This document shows positions 45,945 to 54,054 of a stretch of 64,000 nucleotides of DNA, in pieces (the first letter of the stretch is position 1; each line of letters begins with the position of its first letter). The stretch covers positions 1 through 64,000 of the forward strand of contig JAEYAW010000018.1 of the NCBI GenBank assembly GCA_023404675.1, in the 5' to 3' direction. The notes under the pieces are model-generated. The model ran no database searches and had not been told where the DNA came from. It was given only the letters and a program-made list of their open reading frames with translations. Position numbers and translations under genes: made by a program. Origin of the DNA: Pseudomonadota bacterium. GTDB lineage: Bacteria > Pseudomonadota > Alphaproteobacteria > Rhizobiales > Xanthobacteraceae.

Positions 45945-46817
45945 TCACACCTTCTTCAGCGCGACGCCGCCGAAAATACCCTGCGGCCGCCACAGCAGCA
46001 CCGCGAGCAGCACGACATAGGCCGACACATCCTTGAAGCCTTCCGGCAGGTAGAAGCCGGACAGCGACTCCACGACGCCGATGGTGATTCCGCCCGCCAG
46101 CGCGCCCGGGATGCTGCCGAAGCCGCCGAGCACCGCCGCCGGGAACGCCTTGATCCCGAGAAACCCGAGATTGGAATGCACCAGTGTGATCGGCGCGAGC
46201 AGGATTCCGGCGCAACAGGCCACCATGGCGCTGAGGCACCAGATCAGCGAGAACATCTTCTTGACCGGAATGCCCATGTAATACGCGGCCAGCATGTTCT
46301 GCGAAGTGGCCTGCATCGCGATGCCGATGCGCGTGTAGCGGAAGAAGGCGAACAGGATCACGCACAACAGCGCCGTCGCGACGATGATGGACAGGCTGTC
46401 TTCCGCGATCACCAGCCCGCCAAACTTGATGACGCCGTCGGTGAACGGAGTCTCGATGCGCAGATCGTCGGTGCCCCAGATGATGCCGACCAACGAACGG
46501 ATCACGAGGCCGAGCCCGATCGTCGCCATCACGATGGAGAACTGCGGATAACCCAGAATGGGGCGCACCACGAGCCGCTCCATCACGCTGCCCGCCAGCG
46601 CCATGCAGGCAAGGCAGGCGACGAAGGCCAGCCAGTAGTTGAGGCCGAGCGTAGCGATGAAGGTGTAAGACACGAACGCGCCGAGCATCATGATCTCGCC
46701 CTGCGCGAAATTCACGACCTCGGTCGCCTTGTAGATCAGCACAAAGCCGAGTGCGATCAGGCCGTAGACACAGCCGAGCGCAATGCCGCCGATCATCTGC
46801 TGGAGAAAATCGAGCAT
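45945..46817 (-). CDS. livH: Liv-type ABC permease LivH
   Basis: From MLDFLQQMIGGIALGCVYGL the protein is 290 residues with eight or so helices and the LivH hallmarks ALGFVLIYKATEVVNFAQGE and GRIGIAMQATSQNMLAAYYMG-like loop. It is the first gene of the ten-gene operon that ends with the acyl-CoA synthetase at 35375. The open frame extends to 46904, but the 29 extra residues are hydrophilic and unrelated to the family. Confidence 0.92.
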   Translation of the reverse strand: MLDFLQQMIGGIALGCVYGLIALGFVLIYKATEVVNFAQGEIMMLGAFVSYTFIATLGLNYWLAFVACLACMALAGSVMERLVVRPILGYPQFSIVMATIGLGLVIRSLVGIIWGTDDLRIETPFTDGVIKFGGLVIAEDSLSIIVATALLCVILFAFFRYTRIGIAMQATSQNMLAAYYMGIPVKKMFSLIWCLSAMVACCAGILLAPITLVHSNLGFLGIKAFPAAVLGGFGSIPGALAGGITIGVVESLSGFYLPEGFKDVSAYVVLLAVLLWRPQGIFGGVALKKV

Positions 46818-47017
46818 CCCATCCCTATGTGTTCCCTCAGGAACTTTTATTTCAGCCAACCATTCGGCAGGCCTGCCGGCATCTAACGCGCCAGATTGTT
46901 TCACGGATTAAGGTGGCAACGCGGGATTTAGTCAAGCGATGAATTAAATGATTCCGGAATTGCCGCCTGCACGATCTGATGCAGTGCAAAATGCCGAATC
47001 CAATTAGAACAGTCGCC

Positions 47018-48184
47018 ATGTCGAGAGCCACTCCCTCACCTCGTCCGATACCCAAGGCTGCTGCGAGACGCATCTGGCTGCGCGCGCAGCGCCTTGACGA
47101 GCCCGAGCCGTTCGGCGACGGCCCCGCCGCGACGCGCGCTGCGGTCGAGCATCTCGGCTATGTGCAGATTGACACCATCCATGTGGTCGAGCGGTGTCAT
47201 CATCATATTCTGTGGAGCCGCATCCCGTCTTACAGGCGCAGCGATCTGCAGGCTGCGCAGAGCGTCGACAAGAGCGTCTTCGAATACTGGACCCACGCGT
47301 TATCTTATATTCCGACCCGAGACATGGCGTATTTCCTCGGCGCCATGGCGGCGCATCGCCGGGAGCCTCGCCAGTGGTTTGAATCGGTCAGCGCCGCGGA
47401 CAAGCGCAAGGTGATGCGCCTGCTGCGTGCCGGGCCGCTCACCATTCGCGATATCGACGACGACGTGCTGGTGGACAAGGATCACCCATGGGCCAGCCGC
47501 AAGCCCTCCAAGCGCGCGTTGCAACTCGCCTTCTATGAAGGCCTCGCCGCCGTCAGCGCGCGGCAGGGTATGCTCAAGACTTACGATCTGATGGAGCGTC
47601 ACTTCGGCTGGGAGCACCGCCCGCGCCCCGCATCCGCGCGCGCGACGACCGCCTATCTGCTCGACCGCGCCTTGCGCGCGCAGGGTCTCGTCAGCCTCGA
47701 TTCGATCTGCCACCTCGATGCGCCGAGCAAGCCCGCCGTGCGGGCGCTGATCGAAAACCGCGTCCGGCGCGGCGAACTTGTTCCCGTCGCCGTGGAGAGC
47801 GCGGGCAAGCAGATGCACTGGACCGCGCCGGATATCGCCGAAAGCGCGAACCTGCGAGATTCATCGGACCACGGCGATCCGGTTCACATCCTCTCGCCGT
47901 TCGATCCGCTGGTGATCCAGCGCAAGCGCACGCATCTGTTCTTCGACTATGAGCATCGCTTCGAGGCCTATGTGCCGAAGGAGAAGCGGGTGCTCGGCTA
48001 TTTCGCGCTGCCCGTCCTGGTGGACGGCACGTTCGTCGCCGCGCTCGATCTCAAAACCGACCGCGCTGCAGGAAAAGTCCTGATGCAGAAATGGACGTGG
48101 CTCACGCCGCGAAACCGCAAGGCGCTCAAGGCGCGGATCGAGGACGCGCTGCATCGCTTCGAGAAATTTCAGCTGGGCGAATAA
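47018..48184 (+). CDS. ycaQ: YcaQ/AlkX-type DNA glycosylase (HTH_42 winged-helix protein)
   Basis: The roughly 388-residue protein has the winged-helix repeat architecture of the AlkZ/YcaQ family. The catalytic Q-hydrophobic-D motif of the YcaQ (AlkX) branch is visible as LGYVQIDTIHVVERCHHHIL near residue 47. It also has FEYWTHALSYIPTRD and the DRAAGKVLMQKWTWLTP end region. Family members unhook DNA interstrand crosslinks and excise alkylated bases. Starts at 46979 and 46991 are also open; 47018 gives the most compact N-terminus. It is divergent from livH. Confidence 0.85.
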   Translation: MSRATPSPRPIPKAAARRIWLRAQRLDEPEPFGDGPAATRAAVEHLGYVQIDTIHVVERCHHHILWSRIPSYRRSDLQAAQSVDKSVFEYWTHALSYIPTRDMAYFLGAMAAHRREPRQWFESVSAADKRKVMRLLRAGPLTIRDIDDDVLVDKDHPWASRKPSKRALQLAFYEGLAAVSARQGMLKTYDLMERHFGWEHRPRPASARATTAYLLDRALRAQGLVSLDSICHLDAPSKPAVRALIENRVRRGELVPVAVESAGKQMHWTAPDIAESANLRDSSDHGDPVHILSPFDPLVIQRKRTHLFFDYEHRFEAYVPKEKRVLGYFALPVLVDGTFVAALDLKTDRAAGKVLMQKWTWLTPRNRKALKARIEDALHRFEKFQLGE

Positions 48185-48239
48185 GTTTTCCTGCGGTCGA
48201 TACCTCGTTGCGGGACGAGGTAAAGAGAACGAGATAAAA

Positions 48240-48268
48240 AAGCGGCCCGGATACGATCCGGGCCGCTT
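48240..48268 (-). terminator. Intrinsic terminator of glnII
   Basis: AAGCGGCCCGGAT and ATCCGGGCCGCTT form a perfect 13-bp stem with a 3-base loop. On the minus strand the stem runs into TTTTTTATC, the T tract expected for glnII. On the plus strand no T tract follows, so it mainly ends glnII transcription, though it may also slow read-through from ycaQ. Confidence 0.85.
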
Positions 48269-48301
48269 CGTCGTCTTGAACCTCTCTCCGACCCGAAAAA
48301 A

Positions 48302-49336
48302 TCAGGCGGCCGCGCTGACCTTGGTCGGCACTTCCGAGATCGTCTTCAGAACGCGTGAGGCGATCTGGTACGGGTCGCCCTGCGAGTTCGGACGGCGATC
48401 CTCAAGATAGCCTTTGTAATCGTTCTTGATGAACGAGTGCGGAACGCGGATCGACGCGCCACGATCGGCGATGCCGTAGCTGAACTTGTTCCACGGCGCC
48501 GTCTCGTGCTTGCCGGTCAGACGCTTGTCGTTGTCCGGACCGTAGACGTCGATGTGCTCCTTCCAGTTCTTGCCGAAGGCAGCCATCAGAGCCTCGAAGT
48601 ACTCCTTGCCGCCGACTTCGCGCATGTACGAGGTGGAGAAGTTGCAGTGCATGCCCGAGCCGTTCCAGTCGGTGTCGCCGAGCGGCTTGCAGTGGAATTC
48701 GATATCCACGCCGTACTTCTCGGTGAGACGGAGCAGCAGGTAGCGGGCAATCCACACTTCGTCAGCGGCCTTCTTGGAGCCCTTGCCGAAGATCTGGAAT
48801 TCCCACTGGCCCTTGGCGACTTCCGCGTTGATGCCTTCGTGGTTGATGCCGGCCGCGAGGCAGCAGTCGAGATGCTCCTCGACCATCTTGCGGGCGACGT
48901 CGCCGACGTTCTTGTAGCCGACGCCGGTGTAGTACGGACCCTGCGGCGGCGGGTAGCCGGCTTCGGGGAAGCCGAGCGGGCGGCCGTTCTTGTAGAAGAA
49001 GTACTCCTGCTCGAAGCCGAACCACGCGCCCTCGTCGTCGAGGATGGTCGCGCGGGCATTCGTCGGATGCGGGGTCACGCCATCCGGCATCATGACCTCG
49101 CACATGACGAGCGCGCCGTTGGTGCGCTGCGGATCCGGGTAGACGGCGACCGGCTTCAGCACGCAGTCCGAGCTGTGGCCTTCGGCCTGCATCGTCGAGC
49201 TTCCGTCAAATCCCCACAGCGGGAGCTGGTCGAGCGTCGGGAACACGTCGAATTCCTTGATCTGCGTTTTGCCGCGCAGGTTCGGAACCGGCGTGTAGCC
49301 GTCGAGCCAGATGTACTCGAGCTTGAACTTTGTCAT
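48302..49336 (-). CDS. glnII: Glutamine synthetase type II (GlnII)
   Basis: The 344-residue enzyme is the short eukaryotic-like GSII form: KLEYIWLDGYTPVPNLRGKT, LPLWGFDGSSTMQAEGHSSD, WFGFEQEYFFYKNGRPLGFP, AGINHEGINAEVAKGQWEFQ, GTDWNGSGMHCNFSTSYMRE-type segment and APWNKFSYGIADRGASIRVP. It makes glutamine from glutamate, ammonia and ATP in the cytoplasm. Unlike GlnA (GSI) it is not adenylylated and is controlled mainly by transcription. A sigma-54 promoter at 49471-49486 fits known NtrC control of glnII in rhizobia. Length is normal. Confidence 0.95.
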   Translation of the reverse strand: MTKFKLEYIWLDGYTPVPNLRGKTQIKEFDVFPTLDQLPLWGFDGSSTMQAEGHSSDCVLKPVAVYPDPQRTNGALVMCEVMMPDGVTPHPTNARATILDDEGAWFGFEQEYFFYKNGRPLGFPEAGYPPPQGPYYTGVGYKNVGDVARKMVEEHLDCCLAAGINHEGINAEVAKGQWEFQIFGKGSKKAADEVWIARYLLLRLTEKYGVDIEFHCKPLGDTDWNGSGMHCNFSTSYMREVGGKEYFEALMAAFGKNWKEHIDVYGPDNDKRLTGKHETAPWNKFSYGIADRGASIRVPHSFIKNDYKGYLEDRRPNSQGDPYQIASRVLKTISEVPTKVSAAA

Positions 49337-49907
49337 TTCCTTCTCACGATTTGACGATGAAACGTCGGATCAATCTTACGCGTTGCCTGCTCTCCGGGAG
49401 ACCGGGAGAGCACCGGAAAGCGAAAGGCCACCTGGCGGCGACCCAGACCGATCCCGGCAAGGGCTTCTTAAGCATTTAGTGTGCCATCCCACCCGGAGGA
49501 CGCAACCGCAACACCTGCTGATTTTGTACGCAGATCGGCTGCCTGACGCCGGTCGCGCCGCGGCGCGCCGCCCCGATCCGATAAAATTGAAAATAACCAT
49601 TATATTTCAGCTAATTGAACGAATTTTCTTACAGTATCCCCTGTCCACCTAGACCGCGAAACAGCAAGCACTTGGATACCTCTCCAACGTTCCTGCACTG
49701 CAACGCAACCCACCTAAAGCGCGGGAAATGGCCACAAAACTGCGTCGCAGGGCTGCAGAAAGCCATCCTGCTGATATTGCGCGCAATCGATGCTTTTTTG
49801 ATTGGCAGATAGCTCAATTTTCGAGCTGATCGATTATATATGTCACGAACGCTGAAGCCATGAAACGGTCAGCGTGAACAGGAGTTAGCAGAAACAAGGA
49901 GACTAAC
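49337..49907. other. Divergent regulatory region between glnII and the 57-residue ORF
   Basis: This 571-base spacer holds the glnII sigma-54 promoter and, from about 49580 to 49850, an AT-rich stretch that contrasts with the GC-rich flanks. It also contains a 12-base palindrome ATTGCGCGCAAT (49775-49786) and an inverted repeat AGCTC/GAGCT (49811-49827). The open frames within it have no recognisable homology. The AT-rich part probably carries activator sites and the promoter of the small ORF. Confidence 0.5.
49471..49486 (-). promoter_or_regulatory. Sigma-54 (RpoN) promoter of glnII
   Basis: The minus strand reads TGGCACACTAAATGCT. The invariant GG at -24 and GC at -12 are present with the required spacing, and TGGCAC matches the consensus exactly. 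Transcription would start about 12 bases downstream, near 49460, leaving a leader of roughly 125 bases. This agrees with the known nitrogen-limitation control of glnII through NtrC in rhizobia. Confidence 0.78.
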
Positions 49908-50081
49908 ATGACAGAACCCGCACAAACCTCTGCCCAGATCATTCAGTTCCCCTCCTGGGTCCGCGCCGCGGCCGACGCGCGGCGGGCCGCCGAGGCGGCG
50001 AAGGTTGCGCCGCGGGTGGTGTTCGACAGCTGGTACCATGACGAAGCCATCAAGGACTCGCGGCAAGGCGGCCGCCCATGA
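49908..50081 (+). CDS. Small conserved-looking hypothetical protein (57 residues)
   Basis: ATG at 49908 is preceded by AAGGAGAC at ideal spacing, and the frame runs 57 codons to TGA, followed 47 bases later by a strong intrinsic terminator. The product begins MTEPAQTSAQIIQFPSWVRA, has an Ala/Arg/Lys-rich amphipathic middle (ADARRAAEAAKVAP) and ends VVFDSWYHDEAIKDSRQGG. No signal peptide or membrane helix. Ribosome site, codon use and its own terminator argue that it is a real gene. It sits between glnII and glutaminase; a nitrogen-related role is only a guess from position. Confidence 0.72.
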   Translation: MTEPAQTSAQIIQFPSWVRAAADARRAAEAAKVAPRVVFDSWYHDEAIKDSRQGGRP

Positions 50082-50128
50082 ACCCAGCCTGTCGAAGGCG
50101 ACACAATCATCACACCGGTGAAACTGAC

Positions 50129-50165
50129 AAAGGACCGAAGCGCCACGGCGTTTCGGTCCTTTTGT
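50129..50165 (+). terminator. Intrinsic terminator after the 57-residue ORF
   Basis: AAAGGACCGAAGCGC pairs with GCGTTTCGGTCCTTT around a short CAC-containing loop (one G-T pair), and the stem is followed by TTGTTTT on the plus strand. It also lies just beyond the end of the minus-strand glutaminase gene, so it may serve both. Confidence 0.82.
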
Positions 50166-50198
50166 TTTGCAGCGGCTTTTCGCGGCGGACGTTCGCAG

Positions 50199-51125
50199 CT
50201 AGCCGAAGATCGACCAGTTCATCTTCTTGCTGAGCACCTCCAGCGCCATGCGGCCGAGATGGGAGTTGCCATTCTCGTCCAGTCCCGGTGACCAGACCGC
50301 AATGGATGCCTTGCCCGGCGCGATGGCGAGAATACCCCCGCCCACGCCGCTCTTGCCCGGCAGGCCGACGCGGTAGGCGAACTCGCCGGATCCGTCATAG
50401 TGGCCGCAGGTCAGCATCACCGCGTTGATGCGCCGTGCGCGCTCGGCGTGCACCACCGACATGCCGGTCGCGGGATTGCGCCCGCCATGCGCCAGGAAGC
50501 GTCCCGCCAATGCCAGCTGGCGGCACGACATGGCAATGGCGCAGTGGTGGAAGTAAACGCCCAGCACGAAGTCCACCGGGTTCTCGATCACGCCGAACGA
50601 CTTCATGTAATTGGCGAGCGCCGCATTGCGGAAGCCGGTACGCTGCTCGGACGCCGCCACGGCCTCGTCGATGGCGATGGACGGATCGTTCGCCAGAAAC
50701 TGCATGAAGCGCAGAATATCGCCGAGCGCCTCGCGCGGCTGATGGCCGGAGAGAATGACGTCCGTCACCGCGATCGCGCCGGCATTGATGAAGGGGTTGC
50801 GCGGAATGCCGCGCTCCCGCTCCAGCTGGACGATGGAGTTGAACGGGCTGCCCGAGGGCTCGCGCCCGACCCTTCGCCAAATCGAATCGCCGACGCGGCC
50901 GAGCGCCAGCGTCAGCGTGAAGACCTTCGAGATACTCTGGATCGAGAACGGCGTGTCGCAATCGCCGGCGGCAGCCATGCGGCCCTCCGCATCGATCACG
51001 GCAATCCCGAATTTCTCGACATCGACGCCTGCAAGTTCGGGGATGTAGCTCGCCACCACACCACGGTTGGTGCGCTCGGCCATGTCGTCGGCGATCTCGC
51101 GCACGACGTCTTCGAGTTTGGTCAC
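50199..51125 (-). CDS. glsA: Glutaminase A
   Basis: The 308-residue protein has the beta-lactamase-like glutaminase fold with the catalytic Ser-x-x-Lys in FSIQSISKVFTLTLAL (Ser64, Lys67). GRVGDSIWRRVGREPSGSPF, RNPFINAGAIAVTD and GNSHLGRMALEVLSKKMNWS are standard GlsA segments. It hydrolyses glutamine to glutamate and ammonia. The gene converges with the small ORF and lies about 1 kb from glnII, so opposite reactions of glutamine metabolism are encoded side by side. Confidence 0.95.
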   Translation of the reverse strand: MTKLEDVVREIADDMAERTNRGVVASYIPELAGVDVEKFGIAVIDAEGRMAAAGDCDTPFSIQSISKVFTLTLALGRVGDSIWRRVGREPSGSPFNSIVQLERERGIPRNPFINAGAIAVTDVILSGHQPREALGDILRFMQFLANDPSIAIDEAVAASEQRTGFRNAALANYMKSFGVIENPVDFVLGVYFHHCAIAMSCRQLALAGRFLAHGGRNPATGMSVVHAERARRINAVMLTCGHYDGSGEFAYRVGLPGKSGVGGGILAIAPGKASIAVWSPGLDENGNSHLGRMALEVLSKKMNWSIFG

Positions 51126-51203
51126 GTTCCGGCCCGTCTGTTATAAGCAGCCCACATCAAGCGGCACTCTGCCGGCAAAAGGCAAGAGGGGTGCCCTGAG
51201 CCT

Positions 51204-53162
51204 CTACGCTCCCGCGGTCCGCCCTGCCAGCGCGGCTGCGTAGGTCGGCCAGTCGACCGCCCCACCCCAATCCTCCAGCGGGACGGGAATCCTGCGCCGC
51301 CAGTTCGGATGCTCGTTCACCGTACCGGGCACGTTGGGCTGGTCGACCAGTCCCAGCAGGTCGTCGATGGCGACCACCATCAGGCGCGATCCGGTTGTCG
51401 CCAGATAGCTCACCACACCCGGAAAACCGTCCTGCGCCGCGCCGTGATGGGTCGCGGTGCGCGCGAAAGCGGCAAGAGCCTCGCGGCGCATCGCCTCGTC
51501 CTCGCCGGGATCGAGACCAAGCCCGCGCTTCACCGCGATGTCATGGCACGTCCGCCAGCCCTCGAAGGTCGGCAGGTCGTGGGTGGAGAATGTGACGAGC
51601 GACTCCGGCGGATAGTGCTCCGGCCCATAGAAACCGCCGTCCGCCGCGCGCTCGAACATCAGCACGCGATAGGACCACAGCCCCCACTGCGCCATGGTCT
51701 CGCGAAAGCCATCCGGCACCGTGCCGAGATCCTCGCCGATCACGACGCAACGCTCCGCGACGCTTTCCTGCGCCACGACAGCAAGCAGCGCCTGCAGCGG
51801 CATGCGGACATAGACGCCCGCGCTTGCCGGATAGCCGTGGGGCACGACATAGAGCCGATTGAGGCCGAGCACGTGATCCAGCCGGATCGCCCCCGCATGA
51901 CGCATGGACGCGCGCATCATCTCGCGGAAGGGCGCGAAATCGCACGCGACGAGGCCCGCCGCATTAAAACCGGCAAGGCCCCAGTTCTGTCCAGCGGTGT
52001 TGAGAACATCCGGAGGCGCGCCGATGGAGAGCTGGCGGGCCACCGCCACCTGCTCGTCCCAGGCGTCGAAGCCATCGGTCTGCACGCCAACCGCAACGTC
52101 GAGGTAAAGACCGACCTTCATGCCGAGCCGGAGTGCATGAGACTGGCACGCCGCAAGCTGGCGATCCGCGCACCACTGCACGAATTCGATAAAGGCAATC
52201 TCCCGGCTGTCCTCGCCGGCGCGCAGAAGCTCAAGCCGGGCTGGATCGGGCGCACGCCACGCCTCGGGCCAATCCCACCATGGCTTTGCGAGCCGATGCC
52301 GCAGCACCTCGAAACAGGCATAGCGCGCGAGGACCGCCCCGCGTTCGTTGCGGAAGGCGTCGAGATCGGCCGAGCGGTCCGCCAACGGATCCGCCTGAAA
52401 GCGCGCGAACGCCTCGCGCAGCGCTGCCCACTTCAACGCCGCGACCGCCGGGTAGTCGACGAACGCGGCCTCGCGCAGCCGCGTCAGCTCCACGGCATGT
52501 CTCGCCGCGAAATCGGCGGGCAATTCCGGCAACGCCGCCACGTCGATATAGAGAGGGTTGAGAAACAGCCGGCTGCTCGGCGAATACGGGCTGCAGTCAC
52601 CGGGCCTGTCGTCGAACAGGGCGTGGAGCGGATTGAGGCCGATCCCGGACGCGCCGGATTCGGCGGCGCGGTCCGTCAACGCCAACAGATCGGTAAAATC
52701 CCCGATGCCCCAGTTTCGTGCGGAGCGAACCGCATAGAGCTGCACGGCGAGCAGCCAGATGCGCTCGAAATCGCCGCGATAGGCGTGGGGCGGCGCGACG
52801 AGAAGGCTGGTCTCCTGCTCGCGCCCCGATGCATCCGCCAGAGCAACCCGATATACTCCACGCGCCAGATCACCGGGCCAATGGATGGCTGCACCATCCT
52901 TCACGACGCCGTGCGCCAGATCCTCCGAGCCGGCTCTCAACGTCCACCGCACCGGATAGGCAACATCGGCGCGCAACGCGGTCTCCCCGCCCATCCCCTC
53001 GCGCGCCACGGGGACATCGGACAACAGGGCGGGCTGCGGCGCGTCCGGCATCGCCGCAACGATCGTTCTCAGAAGATTGGGATCCGCTGCATGCCATTGC
53101 CCACGTCCGTCGGAGAACTCGGCGACGATCCCGAGCCGGGCCGCTGTCGTCAGGATGTCCAT
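51204..53162 (-). CDS. malQ: 4-alpha-glucanotransferase (amylomaltase, GH77)
   Basis: The 652-residue enzyme shows the GH77 core: RNWGIGDFTDL, IGLNPLHALF, DCSPYSPSSRLFLNPLYIDV, AIRLDHVLGLNRLYVVPHG (catalytic Asp), CVVIGEDLGTVPDGFRE (catalytic Glu) and FSTHDLPTFEGWR. It transfers maltosyl/glucan segments between alpha-1,4-glucans, feeding glycogen and trehalose metabolism. The start at 53162 is the first ATG before the conserved N-terminal region; the open frame to 53369 has no homology. It precedes the glucosylglycerol and GlgE genes on the opposite strand. Confidence 0.9.
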   Translation of the reverse strand: MDILTTAARLGIVAEFSDGRGQWHAADPNLLRTIVAAMPDAPQPALLSDVPVAREGMGGETALRADVAYPVRWTLRAGSEDLAHGVVKDGAAIHWPGDLARGVYRVALADASGREQETSLLVAPPHAYRGDFERIWLLAVQLYAVRSARNWGIGDFTDLLALTDRAAESGASGIGLNPLHALFDDRPGDCSPYSPSSRLFLNPLYIDVAALPELPADFAARHAVELTRLREAAFVDYPAVAALKWAALREAFARFQADPLADRSADLDAFRNERGAVLARYACFEVLRHRLAKPWWDWPEAWRAPDPARLELLRAGEDSREIAFIEFVQWCADRQLAACQSHALRLGMKVGLYLDVAVGVQTDGFDAWDEQVAVARQLSIGAPPDVLNTAGQNWGLAGFNAAGLVACDFAPFREMMRASMRHAGAIRLDHVLGLNRLYVVPHGYPASAGVYVRMPLQALLAVVAQESVAERCVVIGEDLGTVPDGFRETMAQWGLWSYRVLMFERAADGGFYGPEHYPPESLVTFSTHDLPTFEGWRTCHDIAVKRGLGLDPGEDEAMRREALAAFARTATHHGAAQDGFPGVVSYLATTGSRLMVVAIDDLLGLVDQPNVPGTVNEHPNWRRRIPVPLEDWGGAVDWPTYAAALAGRTAGA

Positions 53163-54054
53163 ATCTGCCGCTGATGCTGATGCTGTTGGAATGATAAACG
53201 CGAAGGCCGCCAGCTCGAAATTTTCCGGCGAAGCGGACCGGGTCAATCCATTGTATCGGATCGGGTTCCGGTGAGGAGAGGATTTTTTGACATCCCGGCG
53301 ATTTGCGTGATCAGGCGGGGCCTCGGCCGCGACCTTCAGGGATATCCTGTTCGCGGCGCGCCGGGCCATAACCGCGACGAAAAAACGGCGGATGCCCGAG
53401 GGAGCGGAACATGTTCGCCTCTCGTTTCAATCGCGACGACTGTGTAAGAAATCCATCCCGAGAGACACGCTGTCATCCATGACCGCGCGATGCCGACATT
53501 GTCCCGACATCGAATGCATCACGACACCGCAGCATCATATCATTGGTAACATAACGCCGGTGACGCGCGACGATTGTCAGCATGCTGCACATCTCAAACA
53601 ACACACGCAATCTCACTCCGCGTAGGTCGGTGCCGCCATTCCGCCACGGACTGGACTTTTTCAGCTTCATGAACTATACACGAGTCATCTTCTCGAAGAT
53701 GAAGCATCTTCCTGATCTGCCGCCGCGCCACACAGTGGTGTACAACTCACGATGCAGTTGCGCATGTCGCACGGGCAGGAGAAAGACTCAAAAACCGGCC
53801 TGAAACGCATCGCGAAGCATGCGGCGATGAAGCATGCTACGATGTCGTTCAACTGTGCTGAACTCGGAGTTCCAGTTGAATCAGGTCTGACGCGAACCTT
53901 GGACAAGCAAGCCTCGGACAGAACGTCTTCGCGTCAACGCTAGTCACTCCCTGTTTTGCGATCGATCATGTCGGTCCTGCGAATATTGCAACCTGATCCG
54001 ATGCCAACGCCGAGCCGTTGCATCTTGCAAAAAAACGGGAGAGCTCAGATCGAT
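53163..54054. other. 0.9-kb intergenic region between malQ and gpsA
   Basis: No reading frame here has recognisable homology or a convincing ribosome site. Base composition is lower in GC than the flanks. It contains a perfect 8-bp hairpin TCATCTTC/GAAGATGA with a 2-base loop (53685-53702), and GCATGC twice about 15 bases apart near 53820. It must contain the divergent promoters of malQ and of the gpsA operon. A small RNA or an osmotic-response leader is possible but unsupported. Confidence 0.5.

Noticed and set aside
49869..50066. 65-codon minus-strand frame in the glnII-glsA spacer
   Set aside because: It is antisense to the 57-residue ORF, has no ribosome site and is not followed by a terminator in that direction.
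53392..53943. Short plus-strand frames upstream of gpsA
   Set aside because: Several overlapping frames of 60-80 codons have no ribosome site, biased codon use or recognisable motif.
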